From positions 1 through 16,417 of the forward strand of contig JAYVKZ010000150.1 of NCBI GenBank assembly GCA_043767985.1: a stretch of DNA of 16,417 nucleotides. The letters run 5' to 3'. Source of the stretch: JAPOKJ01 sp043767985 (GTDB lineage Bacteria; Pseudomonadota; Gammaproteobacteria; Burkholderiales; Burkholderiaceae_E). A model generated the notes under the pieces. The model was not told the origin of the DNA. It made no database searches and worked only from the letters and a program-made list of their open reading frames with translations. Positions 1-5,838 of this stretch are shown here, piece after piece. Made by a program: the position numbers and the translations under genes. How positions within the stretch are numbered: the first letter of the stretch is position 1; each line of letters opens with the position of its first letter.

Positions 1-590
1 CCTGGTCTTGGGGGACAGCCATCATGCAGTGGTACACCAGCTTGAACACCGATAAAGTCAACAAGTTGGTTTTGTTTGCACCGGTCTGGATTCGTCAAAC
101 AGCCTCGCTAGTACAAGTCGCACCAGGCCCCATGCCCGCTTATCGTGAGGTACGCAAAGATCAAGCGAAGGCTCGCTGGCTCACCGGCGTGCCCGCCCAC
201 AAGCAAGCCGACTTAATTCCCGCTGGCTGGTTCGAAGCTTGGGCGGATGCAACCTTTGCGACCGATCCAGTGGGTGCCGCACAAAACCCACCCGTTCTTC
301 GGGCGCCCAACGGCGTCGTTGCGGACGGGCTCAGGTACTGGGGCAATGGCGTGATTCCTTGGAAGCCGGAGGACATTAAAGTACCCGTGCTGCTCATTAA
401 AGCCGAGTGGGATCAGGACACACCGGCGTACATGGCTCAAAACCTTTTTCCCAAACTAACCGGCGCGCCTTATAAACGCTACGTTGAGATTGGTGAAGGT
501 ACTCATACAGTGATCATGGAAAAAAATCGCATGAGCCTATTTCGAGAGGTGCAACTCTTTTTGGACGAACAGCATAGTGCTGCGAAGTAG
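1..590 (+). CDS. alpha/beta hydrolase, 3' part (5' end outside window)
   Basis: This is the C-terminal part of an alpha/beta-hydrolase-fold protein whose start lies left of the window; the frame is open from the first complete codon at base 3. The opening residues W-S-W-G-T, preceded by a codon xCC (a small residue), fit the nucleophile elbow small-x-Ser-x-Gly, so the catalytic Ser codon is at bases 6-8. Later parts of the triad are visible: an acid in AEWDQDTP and the catalytic His in GEGTHTVIME, followed by the usual C-terminal helix. About 195 residues are present, so roughly a third of a typical 290-330 residue enzyme is missing. The substrate cannot be told; esterase or lactonase-like hydrolysis is the generic expectation. 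It converges on the kinase gene at 628 with only 37 bp between, and I see no terminator hairpin there. Confidence 0.85.
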   Translation, partial: WSWGTAIMQWYTSLNTDKVNKLVLFAPVWIRQTASLVQVAPGPMPAYREVRKDQAKARWLTGVPAHKQADLIPAGWFEAWADATFATDPVGAAQNPPVLRAPNGVVADGLRYWGNGVIPWKPEDIKVPVLLIKAEWDQDTPAYMAQNLFPKLTGAPYKRYVEIGEGTHTVIMEKNRMSLFREVQLFLDEQHSAAK

Positions 591-627
591 GAGAGTCATA
601 CAAAATGAAGCTGACCTGATCGCACGT

Positions 628-1941
628 TCAAACGACCGCCTTAACCAGGGCATTGATATTCACCTTGGCCCGAAGCTTGACCGCCAACAAAAAGAGTCCC
701 GCCGCCTTGCGTTGGAGCAACAGCACCGAAGTTGGTGGCACCTGCCAAAAGCTGCGATCCTTCATTAGCTCAAACCCTAAGGGGTTTAACCTCGCGGCCA
801 TCCCAGACTGGCCGAAGTCATACTCGCCTTCGAAGCATTGGGCTTCGAAAGCGATGTCGAACATGGCCATGACCATGTCTTTATGATGCGTAGCCGTCCC
901 TTCCTCAAAATACCCCAGAGCCTGCGCCGCAGCCGTCATCTTGACATCATCCCCGCTAAGCGCAGCCTTCATCAATTTTTTAAACTGGGCGACAGTCGCC
1001 AGCGAGTATTCTTGAACCGCGCCGAAGTCTAAGAGAACAATTTGCTTGGTGTTGGGCGCATAGCGATAGTTTGCAAAATTCGGATCCGTTTGAACCATGC
1101 GAAATTCGAACAGCTCGCGCAGAAACAATCTGAAAAGCGCTTGAACGACGTCGTTGCGCTCTTCTTGCGGTGCTGATATGAGACCTTCAATCGCAACGCC
1201 GTCGAGATAGCTCATCGCAAGCAGATCGGGAGCGCTCAAATCCTCGTACCATTCGGGGACGAGGAATGAGGCGTCAGTTGCCAGACCATCATGAAAGCGC
1301 TGTAAGAAAGCCCCTTCGCGCAGATAATTGGCTTCATGGTGAAGCTGCTTCTTGGCATCTTTCAAAAACGGCTTGAGATCCATGGTCGACGGCACTAAGC
1401 CTGAGAAGCGCAGCAAGGAAGCCACGTTATCAACGTCGCTGTCGATACTCTGTCTGACACCTGGGTATTGCAGTTTGATGGCAATCGACCCGCCCTTCTT
1501 GGTCGTGGCAAGATGAACCTGCCCAATCGATGCCGAAGCCAGCGGAACAAAATCAAAAGACTTCACTCGCTTAACCCAATCCTTCCCCCAACTCTTAATA
1601 AGTACCTGCTCGACTTGGGCTTTAGGCATAGCGCTTGCGTCCGCACGTAGCGCACCAAGAATCTTGGCGAGCTCTGGCGGAATCAAGTCGCCTGCGTCCA
1701 TCGATAAAATTTGGCCCAGCTTCATTGCTGCACCGCGCATTTGCGAGAGCTGTTGCACCATGCGCTTGGCATTCGCCGGGGTCAACAATAAATCACTCAT
1801 ACTAGGGCGTTGCCCCGATGCCCATTGCTTGGCCCCATTCAGCAACATACTGCCCGCGATACCGCTGGTTAATCGGCCGAATTTTGCAAGCCGGGACAGG
1901 CGACCACTCGGGACCGCAGATTCGTTCTTGTTGCTGGTCAT
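628..1941 (-). CDS. ABC1/COQ8 (UbiB/ADCK) family atypical kinase
   Basis: A 437-residue member of the ABC1 atypical protein-kinase-like family. All family hallmarks are seen: the KxGQ motif at residues 74-77 (MKLGQILS), the Ala-rich nucleotide loop at about 135-143 (ASASIGQVH), the ATP-site Lys at 156 (AIKLQYPG), a QTDPNFANY catalytic-loop-like motif at about 284-292, and DFG at 305-307. Known relatives (COQ8/ADCK3, UbiB) support ubiquinone biosynthesis or lipid handling by ATPase rather than protein-kinase activity. There is no C-terminal pair of transmembrane helices as in E. coli UbiB, so this is a COQ8-like soluble or peripheral type and probably not the housekeeping UbiB. Its ATG overlaps the stop of the upstream MarR gene (ATGA at 1941-1938), implying translational coupling and joint regulation. 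Family is certain; the physiological role is inference. Confidence 0.93.
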   Translation of the reverse strand: MTSNKNESAVPSGRLSRLAKFGRLTSGIAGSMLLNGAKQWASGQRPSMSDLLLTPANAKRMVQQLSQMRGAAMKLGQILSMDAGDLIPPELAKILGALRADASAMPKAQVEQVLIKSWGKDWVKRVKSFDFVPLASASIGQVHLATTKKGGSIAIKLQYPGVRQSIDSDVDNVASLLRFSGLVPSTMDLKPFLKDAKKQLHHEANYLREGAFLQRFHDGLATDASFLVPEWYEDLSAPDLLAMSYLDGVAIEGLISAPQEERNDVVQALFRLFLRELFEFRMVQTDPNFANYRYAPNTKQIVLLDFGAVQEYSLATVAQFKKLMKAALSGDDVKMTAAAQALGYFEEGTATHHKDMVMAMFDIAFEAQCFEGEYDFGQSGMAARLNPLGFELMKDRSFWQVPPTSVLLLQRKAAGLFLLAVKLRAKVNINALVKAVV

Positions 1942-2372
1942 CCGGTGGGCTGCGTTGCTTTGCGAACAACAGTGAGCGTTCTTACTAGATCCTTAACCCC
2001 CTTGGGCCCGAGAGCATCATCGAGGCGTTGGTTCATGTCATCCAAGGTTTTTTGTAAAGTCACCAAGGCCTGGGAGCCCATCGGGGTTAAATGCAAGGTC
2101 CAGGCACGCCCGTCGTCTTTGCTTTGCTGACGACTCAGGTGACCGGCATCAATCAGTCGACTCACCAAGGCCGTCACGCCAGACTCTCTGAGGTGAAGCG
2201 CCTCGGCGACACGCTTCTGTGTTGCGCCCGGCTCTTTCGCAATGACATACATCACCGCGGCTTGCCCTGCACTGACGCCAGCCGCCGCAATGCTGGAGCG
2301 ATCCGCCTGGGTTTTAAGCTGATGGGCAACGATGTGAATGAGGTGAAGCAAATGTTGATCGGAGGAGGTCAT
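1938..2372 (-). CDS. MarR-family transcriptional regulator
   Basis: A 144-residue MarR regulator when started at the ATG at 2372; a TTG at 2414 would add 14 residues with no MarR similarity that I can see. The winged helix-turn-helix runs from about residue 34 to 100: GVSAGQAAVMYVIA, TQKRVAEALHLRESGVTALVS as helix-turn-helix, and the wing KDDGRAWTLHLTPMG with the classic D-x-R. Flanking helices form the dimer interface. There is no cysteine, so a thiol redox switch of the OhrR/QsrR kind is unlikely and small-molecule binding is the likelier signal. It is co-transcribed with the ABC1 kinase (4-bp overlap) and divergent from the GST-remnant/nitroreductase unit, whose promoter carries a perfect dyad. 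The arrangement suggests it represses that unit and perhaps itself. The family call is firm; target and ligand are inferred. Confidence 0.93.
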   Translation of the reverse strand: MTSSDQHLLHLIHIVAHQLKTQADRSSIAAAGVSAGQAAVMYVIAKEPGATQKRVAEALHLRESGVTALVSRLIDAGHLSRQQSKDDGRAWTLHLTPMGSQALVTLQKTLDDMNQRLDDALGPKGVKDLVRTLTVVRKATQPTG

Positions 2373-2390
2373 AGGCTTTAAGGTGATTGA

Positions 2391-2404
2391 TCCAATTTTA
2401 ATTG
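2391..2404. promoter_or_regulatory. small AT-rich dyad upstream of marR-type gene
   Basis: CAATT-TT-AATTG within this stretch is an inverted repeat with 5-bp arms and a 2-bp centre, 19-32 bp upstream of the MarR ATG at 2372. A dyad in this position could be an autoregulatory operator, but it is short, AT-rich and unlike the better dyad at 2459-2484, so it may be chance. Confidence 0.25.
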
Positions 2405-2432
2405 TTCTATTCAAGTCGCCAATTCATCTAGC

Positions 2433-2462
2433 TTGACAGAGTTGAGCGAACTGAGGTTTAAT
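2433..2462 (+). promoter_or_regulatory. sigma-70-like promoter for GST remnant/nitroreductase
   Basis: A perfect -35 hexamer TTGACA (2433-2438) is followed, after 18 bp, by TTTAAT (2457-2462), five of six matches to the -10 consensus. It lies 38 bp upstream of the ATG at 2500 and reads towards the GST remnant and nitroreductase. A dyad begins inside the -10 box, so a bound regulator would block polymerase. The transcription start is not shown by sequence alone. Confidence 0.6.
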
Positions 2463-2484
2463 TACTTCACTACTGAAGTAATTA
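2459..2484. promoter_or_regulatory. putative MarR operator (11-bp perfect dyad)
   Basis: TAATTACTTCA, a 4-bp spacer CTAC, then TGAAGTAATTA form a perfect inverted repeat with 11-bp arms. Size, AT-richness and ACTTC/GAAGT half-sites resemble operators bound by MarR dimers. It overlaps the -10 box at 2457-2462 and sits between the divergent MarR gene and the unit starting at 2500. A repressor here would shut off the plus-strand promoter. Assigning it to the adjacent MarR protein is inference from position. Confidence 0.65.
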
Positions 2485-2499
2485 TAAGGAACGATCCTC

Positions 2500-2751
2500 A
2501 TGGGTCTTCAACTCTGTTACACCGCACTAAGCCCCTTCAGCCGCAAAGTTCGGATGGCGCTGGCGTACAAGAATATCTCGTTCGAAAACTCGACCCTACG
2601 AAACACCCAGAATGGACAAAGCGAGGGGTTTGCCGAGCAAGTGCGTCCGGACAAGGTACTTTGGTCCGTCGGACCAAAAAAAAATGCTCTGAATAGTCCC
2701 TTAAAACCTGCTTGGACAAGCGGCGCACCGCTTGCGAGAGGCGCAATCTAG
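2500..2751 (+). pseudogene. glutathione S-transferase remnant (frameshifted, truncated)
   Basis: The first ~30 residues (LQLCYTALSPFSRKVRMALA, then YKNISFE) are a recognisable N-terminal thioredoxin-fold beta-alpha-beta of a glutathione S-transferase with the SPFSRKVR active-site turn. After that the GST-like reading moves to the -1 frame (KLDPTKHPEW then ASASGQGTLV, about 2588-2670), and returns to the first frame at the A9 run (2676-2684) as KNALNSPL, which resembles the conserved GST segment ending the G-site domain. The alpha-helical C-terminal domain is absent. The single open frame of 83 codons is therefore probably an accident of two compensating shifts. A good ribosome site AAGGA (2486-2490) still precedes the ATG, and the stop TAG abuts the next ATG at 2752, so translation through the remnant may still feed the nitroreductase. 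A basecalling or assembly error at the A9 run could explain only the second shift. Confidence 0.7.
2660..2678. repeat. perfect hairpin beside A9 run in GST remnant
   Basis: TTTGGTCC, loop GTC, GGACCAAA: 8-bp perfect arms with a 3-nt loop, merging into a run of nine A (2676-2684). It lies where the GST remnant changes frame. It is not a plus-strand terminator, because the stem is followed by A rather than T. It may be a mark of template-switch or slippage mutation. Confidence 0.75.
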
Positions 2752-3510
2752 ATGATTGCCACTTCCCAACACTCTACTAGTGACGCCAACAACTTAGCCA
2801 CATTCATCCGCTCACGCCGTAGTACTCGATCGTTCAAACCGGATGCGATTCCGGCAGATACACTAAGTGCGCTCTTGGACGATGCCTGTTGGTCGCCAAG
2901 TTGGTCCAACACCCAGCCTTACCGACTGGCCATCGCATCAGGCGACACGCGAGACCAAATCTCTCAAGAGCTATGTTCAAGGTTTGATCGCGCTATGCGA
3001 GGGCAGCAAGGCGGGTTACTGGGCAAGCTCAAGCTTCTGATGACTCAAGGCGCCCTACCCGACGGAGATTTCAAAACCAACTTTGAATACCCCAAGGACC
3101 TGCAGCCGAGCCGCACTGCAACCGGACGCGGCCTCTACGAACTGCTCGGCATTGGTCGTCAGGATCACGCCGCGCGCAATCGTCAAATGCGCAAGAACTT
3201 TGAATTTTTTGGGGCACCTACGGCCATCTTTGTTTTCGTGCACGGCGGCCTCAAGGAGTTTGCGGCTTTGGACGCTGGGATATTCATCCAAACCCTCATG
3301 CTTAGTGCCCATTCCAGGGGCTTAGCCACTTGTGCCCAGGGCGCTCTGGCCAGTTGGCGTACACCGGTGCTGGAGCACTTTGAAATCCCAGCGCATTACA
3401 AACTGCTATGCGGGGTCTCGATTGGATATGCCGACGATGAGAAAGTGAATCAGTTTAATCCTGGTCGGGCGTCAACGTCCGAAGGCCTACTCTGCGCCGC
3501 CCGAAGATGA
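2752..3510 (+). CDS. nitroreductase family protein (FMN-dependent)
   Basis: A 252-residue nitroreductase-fold oxidoreductase. Near the N-terminus RSRRSTRSF (20-28) is the FMN phosphate/ribityl-binding motif, followed by ACWSPSWSNTQPYRL (45-59), the typical APS-x-x-N-x-QPW-like cofactor loop. The C-terminal GVSIGYADDEKVNQFNPGRAS is the standard end of this family (IGYPDE...N.P.R). Family members use NAD(P)H to reduce nitroaromatics, quinones or other electrophiles as FMN homodimers. There is no signal peptide, so it is cytosolic. Its ATG follows the GST-remnant stop directly, with no room for its own promoter, so it belongs to the transcript from about 2470 and is probably under MarR control. 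A terminator follows at 3564-3603. The natural substrate is unknown. Confidence 0.92.
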   Translation: MIATSQHSTSDANNLATFIRSRRSTRSFKPDAIPADTLSALLDDACWSPSWSNTQPYRLAIASGDTRDQISQELCSRFDRAMRGQQGGLLGKLKLLMTQGALPDGDFKTNFEYPKDLQPSRTATGRGLYELLGIGRQDHAARNRQMRKNFEFFGAPTAIFVFVHGGLKEFAALDAGIFIQTLMLSAHSRGLATCAQGALASWRTPVLEHFEIPAHYKLLCGVSIGYADDEKVNQFNPGRASTSEGLLCAARR

Positions 3511-3563
3511 GCAAATATTGAACTTTCCCCGGTGTAGTGGGCATTCATTTAGGATTGAAGCCA

Positions 3564-3603
3564 AGCCAGTCGAGGCGCTGCACGCCCGGGCTGGCTCGCT
3601 TTT
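3564..3603 (+). terminator. rho-independent terminator after nitroreductase gene
   Basis: An interrupted stem with outer arms AGCCAG (3564-3569) and CTGGCT (3591-3596) and inner arms GGCG/CGCC around a CTGCA loop is followed by CGCTTTT (3597-3603). It is 53 bp beyond the nitroreductase stop and before the convergent TRAP gene. The T-tract is short, so strength is uncertain. Confidence 0.65.
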
Positions 3604-3605
3604 AA

Positions 3606-3619
3606 AAGGCCTAGGCCTT
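3606..3619. repeat. 14-bp perfect palindrome over TRAP gene stop
   Basis: AAGGCCTAGGCCTT is a perfect palindrome that includes the stop codon (3611-3613) of the TRAP receptor gene. With no spacer it would make a poor RNA hairpin; possibly a protein site or chance. Confidence 0.4.
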
Positions 3620-4717
3620 CTTGTTAAAGTAATGGTTATAAGCCATTTTGAAATCGACCATATAGTCATTTTGCCAACGACAGGCGCGCTCAGCAAAGGT
3701 GCGTTGCGACTCCATGACCTTGGGAAAGAAAGGATTCTCAGCAGATTTCTTGGCGGTGACTTTGTCCCATGCTGCTAGCTGCGCTCTGAGAATGGTGTCC
3801 GGCGTTTTATAGAACTTGATCCCGCCCTTTTTCATCTCGTCATAATCCTTCGAATTGCGATCAATGGCCTTCCAGCTCATCTCTGCACTGGAGGCTTGCA
3901 CGGAGTACTCGATAATCGACTTCAACTCGGGCGCCAAGGCGTCATACTTCGTCTTGTTGAACAGAATCTCGAATTGCTCGCCCGACTGGTGAAAACTTTG
4001 CAACATGCAGTTTTTGACGACGTCGGGAAAGCCAAGAATACGATCAGAGGTGGCATTGTTGAATTCGGCTGCATCGATCAGTCCGCGATCAAGCGCAGGC
4101 ACAATCTCTCCGCCAGGCAGGGGGTTAACGGAAGCGCCAAGCTCGGTAAATATATCCACCGCCAAACCCACGGTGCGATATTTTAAGCCTTTCAAATCGC
4201 TGACTTGTGCAATGGGCTTTTTGAACCAACCCAGCGGCTGGGTCGCCATCGGGCCATAGACGAATGACACCACGTCCATATTCAAGGATTTGTAAATCTC
4301 TTCAAGCAAGGCTTTGCCGCCACCATATTTATGCCAGGCCAGGACCATGTTTGGGTCCATACCATAGGCCGGGCCCGACCCCCAAAGGGCCAGAGCGGAG
4401 CTTTTTCCATAGTGATAGGCAAGCGCGCCATGGCCTCCATCCAACGTGCCCTTATTCACAGCCTCTAAAAGTTGAAAGGCAGGAACCACGGCACCGGAGG
4501 GCAGGACCTCAATCTTGAGGCGCCCACCGGCCATATCGTTGACTTTTTTGGCAAAGTCGTTGGCGAACTCGTGGAAAAGATCCTTAGCGGGCCAGGTGCT
4601 TTGAAAACGGAAAGTGGTGGTCTGAGCAAGCGACACCATGGGTGCCGATAGGGCGCCAGCGGCGACTGCTGAACCCTTGATCAAACTGCGACGACGGGAC
4701 TTACTTGGTGTGCTCAT
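3611..4717 (-). CDS. TRAP transporter substrate-binding protein (DctP/TakP-like), Tat leader
   Basis: A 368-residue periplasmic solute receptor of the TRAP DctP family when started at the ATG at 4717, which has a strong ribosome site AAGGGAG (4726-4732 on this strand). An in-frame start at 4768 exists but lacks support. The leader SRRRSLIKGSAVAAGALSA ending near MVSLAQ carries a twin-arginine pattern, suggesting Tat export of a folded protein. The body has family features such as TWPAKDLFHEF, GGRLKIEVLPSGAVVPAF, GTLDGGHG, PLGWFKKPI, LKGLKYRTVG and NPLPGGEIVPALDRGLIDAAEF, closest in my reading to the TakP type for alpha-keto or hydroxy acids. No DctQ or DctM membrane gene is nearby, so it is an orphan receptor. 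It lies 64 bp downstream of the LysR gene in the same direction and may be controlled by it. Confidence 0.93.
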   Translation of the reverse strand: MSTPSKSRRRSLIKGSAVAAGALSAPMVSLAQTTTFRFQSTWPAKDLFHEFANDFAKKVNDMAGGRLKIEVLPSGAVVPAFQLLEAVNKGTLDGGHGALAYHYGKSSALALWGSGPAYGMDPNMVLAWHKYGGGKALLEEIYKSLNMDVVSFVYGPMATQPLGWFKKPIAQVSDLKGLKYRTVGLAVDIFTELGASVNPLPGGEIVPALDRGLIDAAEFNNATSDRILGFPDVVKNCMLQSFHQSGEQFEILFNKTKYDALAPELKSIIEYSVQASSAEMSWKAIDRNSKDYDEMKKGGIKFYKTPDTILRAQLAAWDKVTAKKSAENPFFPKVMESQRTFAERACRWQNDYMVDFKMAYNHYFNKKA

Positions 4718-4781
4718 CTGTTTGTCTCCCTTAAGTTTAGGTTGGAAAGTTATGATACTGCTGAGCATCTAAGTCACGGGG

Positions 4782-5726
4782 CTAGGGTTTCAGCGAATGA
4801 AATCGCGCTCTAAGCGCAGCCTCCAAATGCTCCCAAACATAGCGCATGCGCGCACTTCGCTTAAGCTCCTCATGAGCACAGAGCCACACCTCCTGTTTCA
4901 GACTAATTCGCTCAGCAAGTACCCTTCTGAGAGAGGGCTTTTCCTTCGCGATATCGACAAACATCATGGCAATGGCGCTACCGCTCAACACGGCCGCCTC
5001 GCGAGCAAGCACAAAATCGGTTCGAAACCGAAACCGCACCGGCACTTTCAACGGTGGGCCTTTCAATATTCCTGCGAGCTGCACGGGCTCTCTATCGGCG
5101 CCCGCCAACACACCGCTGGCCTCGAGCTCTACGTCAGTAGGTATGCCATGGCGAGCAAGATAGTCTTCATGGGCATACAAGCCCAGCTCGGTCTCCCCGA
5201 CTTTGATGGCGATAAGACTATCCTGCTGCGGCCGAAAGAATCGCACCGCAATATCTGCATCTCGGCGTAGCAAGTTGTCCGTTTGATTGGATACCGATAA
5301 CTCAATCTCCAAATCGAGGTGCTTCTCAAGCAAAGGCACGAGGATCGCCGGGATCACGTGGTAGCCATAAGCTTCCGACACGGCCAGCCGCACCACCCCC
5401 ATCAGGTTCGCGGACGAACCGGTAAAAAGGCTCTCTGCCTCTCGAACAGCATGACGCATCCCGAGCAAAGCCTCGAACAAGACATCGGCTCTTGCGGTCG
5501 GTTTCAATCTCCCGGGGAGCCGCACGAACAGAGGCTCCTTAAGAGAAGCTTCCAACTCCCGAAGATGTCGCCCCATGCTTGGCTGGGTGGTTTTCAAGCG
5601 AAGCGCCGCTTCGGTCAGCTTACCTTTTTCATAGATGGTCATAAAGGAGCGAAGCAGGTTCCAGTCTTCCAAAGCAGGACCGCTTCGAGCTTCAACTTTT
5701 AGGCCTACAGGGGCGAGTGTTCTCAT
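4782..5726 (-). CDS. LysR-family transcriptional regulator
   Basis: A LysR-type regulator of 314 residues if started at the ATG at 5726 (MRTLAPVG); ATGs at 5732 and 5744 are equally in frame, and the open frame runs back to 5918, but that would overlap the divergent gene. The N-terminal helix-turn-helix is at about residues 22-80: EDWNLLRSFMTIYEKGKLTEAA, then LKTTQPSMGRHLRELEASL, the family signature. Residues ~95-300 form the periplasmic-binding-like effector domain (GVVRLAVSEAYGYHVIPAIL, then a mainly hydrophobic mixed fold). It is divergent from the Tat-type nitroreductase and upstream of the TRAP receptor, both candidate targets. The shared gap of 112 bp holds dyads including a T-N11-A site. 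The effector is unknown. Confidence 0.92.
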   Translation of the reverse strand: MRTLAPVGLKVEARSGPALEDWNLLRSFMTIYEKGKLTEAALRLKTTQPSMGRHLRELEASLKEPLFVRLPGRLKPTARADVLFEALLGMRHAVREAESLFTGSSANLMGVVRLAVSEAYGYHVIPAILVPLLEKHLDLEIELSVSNQTDNLLRRDADIAVRFFRPQQDSLIAIKVGETELGLYAHEDYLARHGIPTDVELEASGVLAGADREPVQLAGILKGPPLKVPVRFRFRTDFVLAREAAVLSGSAIAMMFVDIAKEKPSLRRVLAERISLKQEVWLCAHEELKRSARMRYVWEHLEAALRARFHSLKP

Positions 5727-5767
5727 GGGCATGCATTCTCGCATGGCTGGCAAGCGATCTTGGGTCT

Positions 5768-5778
5768 GGCGTAACGCC
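5768..5778. promoter_or_regulatory. dyad GGCG-TAA-CGCC in divergent gap
   Basis: Perfect 4-bp arms around TAA, one of three dyads between the LysR start and the exported nitroreductase start. Small, so weak alone; position in a LysR divergent promoter region makes it worth recording. Confidence 0.3.
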
Positions 5779-5782
5779 CTGC

Positions 5783-5796
5783 CACTTTCTAAAGTG
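5783..5796. promoter_or_regulatory. dyad CACTTT-CT-AAAGTG in divergent gap
   Basis: Perfect 6-bp arms with a 2-bp centre, 57 bp upstream of the LysR ATG at 5726 and 43 bp upstream of the ATG at 5839. The following AC extends to AAAGTGAC, and GTCACTT recurs inverted at about 5820-5826. It may be an operator for the LysR or another regulator. Confidence 0.45.
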
Positions 5797-5804
5797 ACGA
5801 CAGG

Positions 5805-5818
5805 TTGCAATTTCGCAA
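5805..5818. promoter_or_regulatory. LysR-type T-N11-A box
   Basis: TTGC-AATTTC-GCAA is a dyad containing T at 5806 and A at 5818 with 11 bases between, the general LysR-binding pattern. It lies 21 bp before the ATG at 5839 of the divergent gene, so it could be the activation or autoregulation site. Such motifs are common by chance; binding is inferred. Confidence 0.45.
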
Positions 5819-5838
5819 TGTCACTTAACGGTTTATTT

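Noticed and set aside
2433..2696. Independent 87-codon plus-strand gene
   Set aside because: It begins at the promoter -35 region, has no ribosome site, and its middle is the shifted frame of the GST remnant.
4797..5270. 157-codon plus-strand ORF
   Set aside because: It is antisense to the LysR gene, has no family resemblance, and follows the codon pattern of the opposite strand.
5635..5838. N-terminal extension of the exported nitroreductase
   Set aside because: It overlaps the LysR gene antisense, and the twin-arginine leader begins at 5839, giving a normal N-terminus.
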